Origin: Auriscalpium vulgare
Taxonomy: Eukaryota > Basidiomycota > Agaricomycetes > Russulales > Auriscalpiaceae
Reading direction: 5' to 3'
Length of the DNA: 64,000 bases
Assembly: GCA_019915015.1 (NCBI GenBank)
Contig: JAHBBC010000011.1
Span: 248,001-312,000 of the forward strand
Shown here: one piece after another, positions 59,129 to 64,000 of the stretch
Position numbering within the stretch: the first letter of the stretch is position 1
How the letters are laid out: each line of letters starts with the position of its first letter
Notes under the pieces: generated by a model
What the model saw: only the letters and a program-made list of their open reading frames with translations
Databases searched by the model: none
Told to the model about the DNA's origin: nothing
Made by a program: the position numbers and the translations under genes

Positions 59129-60020
59129 TTAACTGACGTTGGGATCGATAAAAGAACTGACAGGACCTACCATCCCAGCGTAAAGCCTGACATCCGCGTT
59201 CGTCGTATACTGATCTCTCTCCGCAGTATTGACCTTGACGACGTCGAACCGCCCTTCGTCTGCATTCCAGTGGAATATCCGCTTGACGCCAGCCCACCGA
59301 CACCACTCGATGCATCGCCAGCACGGCTTCGCGCTGCCCATGCCCATCTTCGTCACTCGAGCGACGTAGACGTCCGCGCCGTTGACGCGCGGGTCTCGTC
59401 TCCGCGCACTCCGGGTCTTGTGTCCCTCGCTCCGCACAACCTCGGATGCCCCGCACGATACCTGGTCAGGAGACGGGCACTTCCCTGAATGCCGCCGACT
59501 GCCATTTTCTCTGCGCCGCCCTGCCCTGCCCCCACGCCCACCGTTGCTACTGCTGTTGTTGTCACCACCGTCACTGGAACCGTCCGACTCCGTCCCATCG
59601 CCGCTGTTCCTGGCTCGCGCGGTTGCTGGCTTAGCAGCAGGCATTCTCAGGGGCATTGGTCCCTTGAACACGCCACGGGTGCCCCTCGCGCGAAGCGGGG
59701 GGCGCCGCCCCTTTGAATAAGGGCCATGTTTCTCGCTGCGGGTCCGCCGCAGTCGCCGCAGTGCGCGCGCCGTGCTGCGTGCGGAACGAGGGCGACATGC
59801 CCGTCAGGCTGAAGATCGCGTGCATCTCGGCGTGCATGGAGACGGGCTTTCGGTGGCCGCGCGTGGGCAGGTCTGCGCCGTCGTAGTGCGTGCGGTGGTG
59901 GTTGTACCCCGTGGACATGACCTTGCCGCCCTTAACGAGGACGGCGCCGAGCGTGTAGCACATGGGGCTCTTGGAGGCGACGTCAGCGCACTGGGAGAGA
60001 TAGAACTGAGTCTTGGACAT
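59129..60020 (-). CDS. Cytidine/deoxycytidylate deaminase-like protein with a disordered insert and a frame change
   Basis: The first frame from 60020 gives MSKTQFYLSQCADVA, YTLGAVLVKGGKVMSTGYNH and PVSMHAEMHAIFSLTG, with the zinc-deaminase HAE at residues 63-65. The second frame ends with GADVYVARVTK and SAKPCWRCIEWCRWAGVKRI, where PCWRC supplies the two zinc-binding Cys. Between them lie about 100 low-complexity residues (Gly, Ser, Arg). The two frames differ by one base. A C run at 59690-59695 that is one base too long, or an unseen intron, would join them. Zinc-dependent deamination of a free nucleotide, nucleoside or tRNA base is the family role; which one cannot be said. Confidence 0.7.
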
Positions 60021-60474
60021 GGCTGAGAGGGGTGTGCGATCGAGAGTTCAAGCTTCAAAATGGGTCGCGTGGACTGACGGGTGAACTATGGGGGGCGCCA
60101 GCGGACAAAATTATTTAAGCCTCTTGACTTCGTGTGTGGCACTTGGAGTTGTGTGAGGGGCTTGGAACTTGAGCTCAATTTGATGACGTTTGAGATTGTG
60201 GCATGCTACATGTGACATGTGACTTCGGCTTTCGGCTCTTAGGATCAGCTCTTGGAGATCGCCAATGCAATCTTATCTCGATCTCTGTTCTGTGCTTCGA
60301 TCCACGAGCTACGAAAGTCAGGAATGACCTGTGAGTAGATCCCTCATCTTATGGCTTTGCACTCATCCAATTTTTCCTTCCAGAGACGCCTGGAATGCTG
60401 TCAGCCCTGGGGAGCTGACGCGTCCAGGGCTTCTTTTTTTCGCCCCGGACGCACCTTTCCTCCTGCCCACCACC
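60021..60474. other. Divergent promoter region
   Basis: Lies between the deaminase-like gene (minus) and the 961-residue gene (plus). No coding sequence was recognised. A TGACATG-type repeat occurs near 60205-60225. Confidence 0.45.
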
Positions 60475-63400
60475 ATGGATCCCTTGCACGCCGCCCAGAA
60501 CCCCTGCAGACATGAGGACATGTGTCGCTCTTTTCACCCTATGCCGGTGAGTTAAAGCTACGCCCCAGCCTCTGGTCCACAACTGATCTTCAATTCAGGG
60601 AGACCCATCTGTGTGCGCTTGCAGGCACTCTGTCGACGACCATGGGCCCGCCCTTCCCGCAAAGCACTGCCGTGTTGGCGGCCATTTTATTTCGGTAAGT
60701 CGGTTAGTCATGCATCTGCTCGAATTTCGCAATGATGCCATGCCCAGGCTGCTGGGCCCAACTCCGTGAACCCACGCACAACTTGCATTCGCGCCGGCTG
60801 CGGTGCAGAGTGGTGGGCTCACCTAGACGCTCATTCTGCGCCTCTTTCCCAATACCCTGGCGCTCAGGTAGGGTCATTCTCTCAGGAGATTGGGACTTCG
60901 ACTGTGCAGGGCTTGGCCGTCGCCGCTTGGCAGTCTCCTCCAGGCCCGGTGCCAGGCTCTGTGAACGACAGGCGGACCGCACCTCACCACACCTCCTCGA
61001 GTCGTCCTTCTGGGGTGGCAGCCCCTCCATTCACTCCCCAGTCTTTCCCCACGGCCTCTCCCCCACAGAACGTAGGCTCGTCGTTCCTCAGCCCTCCTCA
61101 GCCGACTGTCTCCGGAGGCCGTCGCGCCGGCGCCAGCACCCGCCCCAAGCCCGAGCACCGTTTCATTGTGGTGATCCACCCGGAGCCCGTACGTCGCCCT
61201 GCTTTGAAGACACCAAAGGTCACTAACGCTTAGGACTTTTAGAACCCGGACAGAGTCCCCACGGAGTCTGGCCGCGCCTTCAGCACCCTGCGAGGTGTGA
61301 TGCGTCCAGGACTTCATCAGTTCCTCCAGTCTGCTGAGCGCGCTAAGCTGGCGTTCCGAGTTCAATTCCAGGCTTCGCCGATGGACAAAGTCTACAGCCA
61401 CTTCGATGAGGGCCTGCGGCGGCACATGCAGGACCACGGCCTGGCTTGGGCCACGTCTCCTTTCTACTCCACCTCAACCCCTCATCTTCCCGACGACGAC
61501 TCCCCTCCCTGGGCTTTCCTTGAGCCTCCCATGGGAGCCAAGTCCAAAGCCTCCCCCAACCCTGTCTTGTCCTATCCTCGCCAATCCCCTACATCCCTCA
61601 CTCTCCAAAAGCTGAGCAAGATGTGCGTGCGGTGGGACTCTCCTTCCCATAGGGATTACCTCGACTGTCATGTCGTATACATCGGTGAGCTTTATGTTCG
61701 ACACTCTGTTTACCTCCTTCTGAGGACGTACTAGCTCCAGACGAGTTGGTCATGGTTGGCCCGCGCCTCGCAGTTCAAGGCCCACGCCACTTTTGCCTGG
61801 GCTTCTGCTTGTGGGAAGGCTTCATCGACTCCTTCGAGGGTCCTGCCCAGTGCCTCCGCTCCTGCCTCTCAGTACGTCTATCTTGTTTGCTATAAAACTC
61901 TCAGCTGACCTCTTCCAGGACCAAACCTCTTCTGTGGGGACAGCTCTTGCCCAGTTCGCTTCAGCTTCGCCGGCCGCTTTGCCCTTCATCTCCCCTTCCT
62001 CCTCTATCGCCTCCTCCAGCAGTTCTTCGACTCCTCAGCTGGATCTCCCTGCCCAGTTCGCGTCAGCTTTGCCGACCGCGTTACCCTTCATCTCCCCTTC
62101 CTCCTCTATCGCCTCCTCCAGCAGTTCTTCGACTCCTCAGCTGGATCTCCCAGTGGCGCACCATGCCGAAGATGGGTTGAGCGAGCATTTGGCTGCCGCC
62201 GTCAGTGCTCAGAGGGCAGCAGAAGTTGCTGACGCCTGGAGGACGAACATCAGCTCACAGATGCCTTTGGAATGTGCGCAGCCACTCTACATTGACTCTC
62301 CCAATGTCCAGGACGCCGCAATCGCCTTTTTGCATGCTTTGAAAGGCATGTGCGGGTCTTCAAACCCTAGCCCTTCCGGACTTGCGACGACGGAGATCAG
62401 CGGCGTGACGCCCGAGAGTTTGATGTGCATGGACAGGACGCTGAACAGGTAAGTTTTGTACCCTTCGCAATCCGCCTTATGCTGACGTCTTGACCCAGCG
62501 GGATTGGTGTCGGGCAAGGTCCTATGCGAGCATTCTGGTCGCAGGTCATCAAAGTCATGACGGAATCCGGACACTGGGTCAAGACTGTAGACGGCTACAT
62601 GACCCTTGCTATCACTTCCCTTCCCCTCTCTGATGACGACCTCGCTGCGTTACGGTCCTATGGAGTCATCCTGCGCCTGGGGTTGTGCTGGGGGCAGGCA
62701 CTACTCCCCGTCTCTCCCTTTCTTCTGGCTGCGCTGTTAGGTGGCTACTCACTTGCAGTGGATGGGCGACTAGTCCATGAGCTGGCGCCTCGCGCTGCTT
62801 CTCGTTTGGCAAAGTGGCCCCCGCCCACTGTGGGTGGCGTCCTGTCTCTGCAGCATGGGGTTGATCCCATGGCGCTCATCAGTGAGGTCGAGGAGAATTT
62901 GACTGTGAGTGCGCCAGTCCACACCCGCTCTACATCTTTGCTAACCGTTTGATAGATCGAACAAGCTAGGGTCCTCAGCCAGCCTGCGCAGGACGAACTC
63001 ACGGAGCGCATCAAGTGCAACCTGCTCTTCAACTCCCTGCTCGCGCGTGACTGCGCCTCTCTCCAGGCGTTCCAGGTGATGCGCGAGGGCTTGGATTGGG
63101 TGTTTGATGACGGGACCACCCTTGCCCAGGTGAGTTGCTGCTTTGCTGGCCATGTACGGCGTCCTCACGTCCCTATAGACTTTTAACTCGGGACTTTCTG
63201 GCTTGGAACTTCCCCTCGTCATCCAGGGCCTGTTTCAAGGCGCTAGGCTGGTGTGCTATTCCCAGATCATACCCTTGATCGAATATACAGTAGGCACTCC
63301 CGGTGCTCGGGGTGCTGACTGCGACTTTGCGGGCACAAGGGCTAAGTGGGAGACTCAATTCCACCGCTTCATCCAGGGGGTTCGCAACCCCATCACTCCG

Positions 63401-63870
63401 GGCGACGAGGCAGTGTCCGACCCTGCGCATAGAGCCAGGCTGCTGATTAAGGCGGTAGCAGAATGGGAGTACCTTCCGACAACCACAGACGAAAAGGACA
63501 AGATCCACGTGGGTCCAGCCTTCACCTCCTTCTACCTAGCGTGCTGAATACGCCCCCTGTAGTTCAAATTCGTGTCCAAGCTAACTGTTCCGCCCGAGCA
63601 AGTTTGGGCAGCACTTTGTGTAGGTGGCCTTTAACTCCTAGCAGCTCGTTCTAAAGCGCCGGTGTACAGGGGTTCGTCATCCACACCTGCTACCAGACTC
63701 TGGACATTCTGCTCGACTCGCAGATCGCCGGCGTCCTGGCGGACTCGGAGGCCATGCTGGCTCTGCCTGAAAACCGAGCAAACGCGGACCACATCGACAC
63801 CCCTTTCGACCTGTATATGTTTCAAATCCTCGTCCCCACTGGTCCCGGCCAAGATTACAATATGCTGTGA
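60475..63870 (+). CDS. 961-residue protein of unknown function with Cys/His-rich N-terminus
   Basis: Eleven exons (60475-60546, 60599-60694, 60748-61188, 61243-61684, 61735-61871, 61919-62448, 62499-62904, 62956-63129, 63179-63508, 63563-63619, 63670-63870) sum to 962 codons without a break. The N-terminus has closely spaced Cys and His (CRHEDMCRSFH, VCACRHSVDDH, CIRAGCGAEWWAH), suggesting a metal-binding module. A Ser/Pro linker follows, then IVVIHPEP and a compact block around MDKVYSHFDEGLRRHM and FCLGFCLWEGFIDSF. Exon 6 carries a 34-residue tandem duplication. The C-terminal third is folded-looking (DGYMTLAITSLPLSDDDL, LARDCASLQAFQVMREGL, TFNSGLSGLELPLVIQG, FDLYMFQILVPTG). I do not recognise the family. 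A diverged HECT-type end was considered but is not supported by any catalytic Cys motif I can see. Confidence 0.75.
61946..62149 (+). repeat. 102-bp in-frame tandem duplication inside the 961-residue gene
   Basis: Two 34-codon units (61946-62047 and 62048-62149) each encode AQFASA...LPFISPSSSIASS, a Ser run and TPQLDL. The last about 70 bases of the units are identical, while the first about 30 differ at several positions. Confidence 0.9.
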
Positions 63871-64000
63871 GGCATACGCATCTCTTTCGCCTGCCACCAT
63901 TCTCCCCTCCCTGCATTTTCGTCCCCTTCGCCCACTAAACACGCTCGGACGCTGTTCCGCACTTACTCATTTCTTTCGCGCGTATTCCGCGTTCTCCCCC

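Noticed and set aside
1..64000. CRISPR arrays, bacterial operons, ribosome binding sites
   Set aside because: The genes are intron-rich fungal nuclear genes; no regularly spaced repeats were seen.

Overview
The window is nuclear DNA of a filamentous basidiomycete, most likely an Agaricomycete. Genes are split by many short GT-AG introns of about 45-80 nt, and several products belong to mushroom-type families: F-box/LRR proteins, a GPI-type GH16 remnant, a DHA1-like MFS transporter, a Zn2Cys6 regulator and a velvet regulator. No tRNA, rRNA or CRISPR array was found. Exon boundaries were derived by hand from splice signals, reading phase and family resemblance. Where exons are listed they sum to whole codons, except in the genes flagged as frameshifted.

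Layout. 1-1774 is a GC-rich region upstream of a velvet-domain regulator (1775-10137). The fourth intron of that gene carries a complete 5.3-kb hAT-like DNA transposon (2937-8263). Then follow a cytochrome P450 (minus), mitochondrial complex III core protein 2 (minus), an F-box pseudogene, an alpha/beta hydrolase (plus) and an MFS transporter (minus). A second, inverted, nearly identical copy of the transposon lies at 23381-28708. After it come a glutathione S-transferase-like gene, a decayed coding stretch, a 15-exon Zn2Cys6 transcription factor, an F-box/LRR gene with an N-terminal helical part (minus), a long-chain acyl-CoA synthetase, a secreted SGNH esterase, another F-box gene, a Ser/Thr-rich single-pass membrane protein, a conserved 683-residue protein of unknown role (minus), a GH16 pseudogene, an ALKBH6-type dioxygenase, a deaminase-like gene (minus) and an 11-exon gene for a 961-residue protein of unknown role.

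The most notable content is the transposon pair. Both copies have matched 20-bp terminal inverted repeats and perfect, different 8-bp target duplications. Comparing them indicates that the element encodes one large fused protein of about 1,412 residues: an Ulp1/C48-type cysteine protease half with His, Asp, Gln and Cys in place, followed by a BED-finger/DUF659/hAT transposase half. Each copy shows a few one-base deficits in homopolymer runs, at different places. Correcting them gives both copies the same length (5330 bp). Similar one-base deficits break the velvet tail, the P450 and an F-box gene, so homopolymer under-calling in the assembly is a serious alternative to real decay.

The genes do not form one pathway. 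P450, hydrolase, MFS and GST genes lie within about 20 kb, but there is no biosynthetic backbone enzyme, and housekeeping genes (complex III, acyl-CoA synthetase, ALKBH6) are interspersed.
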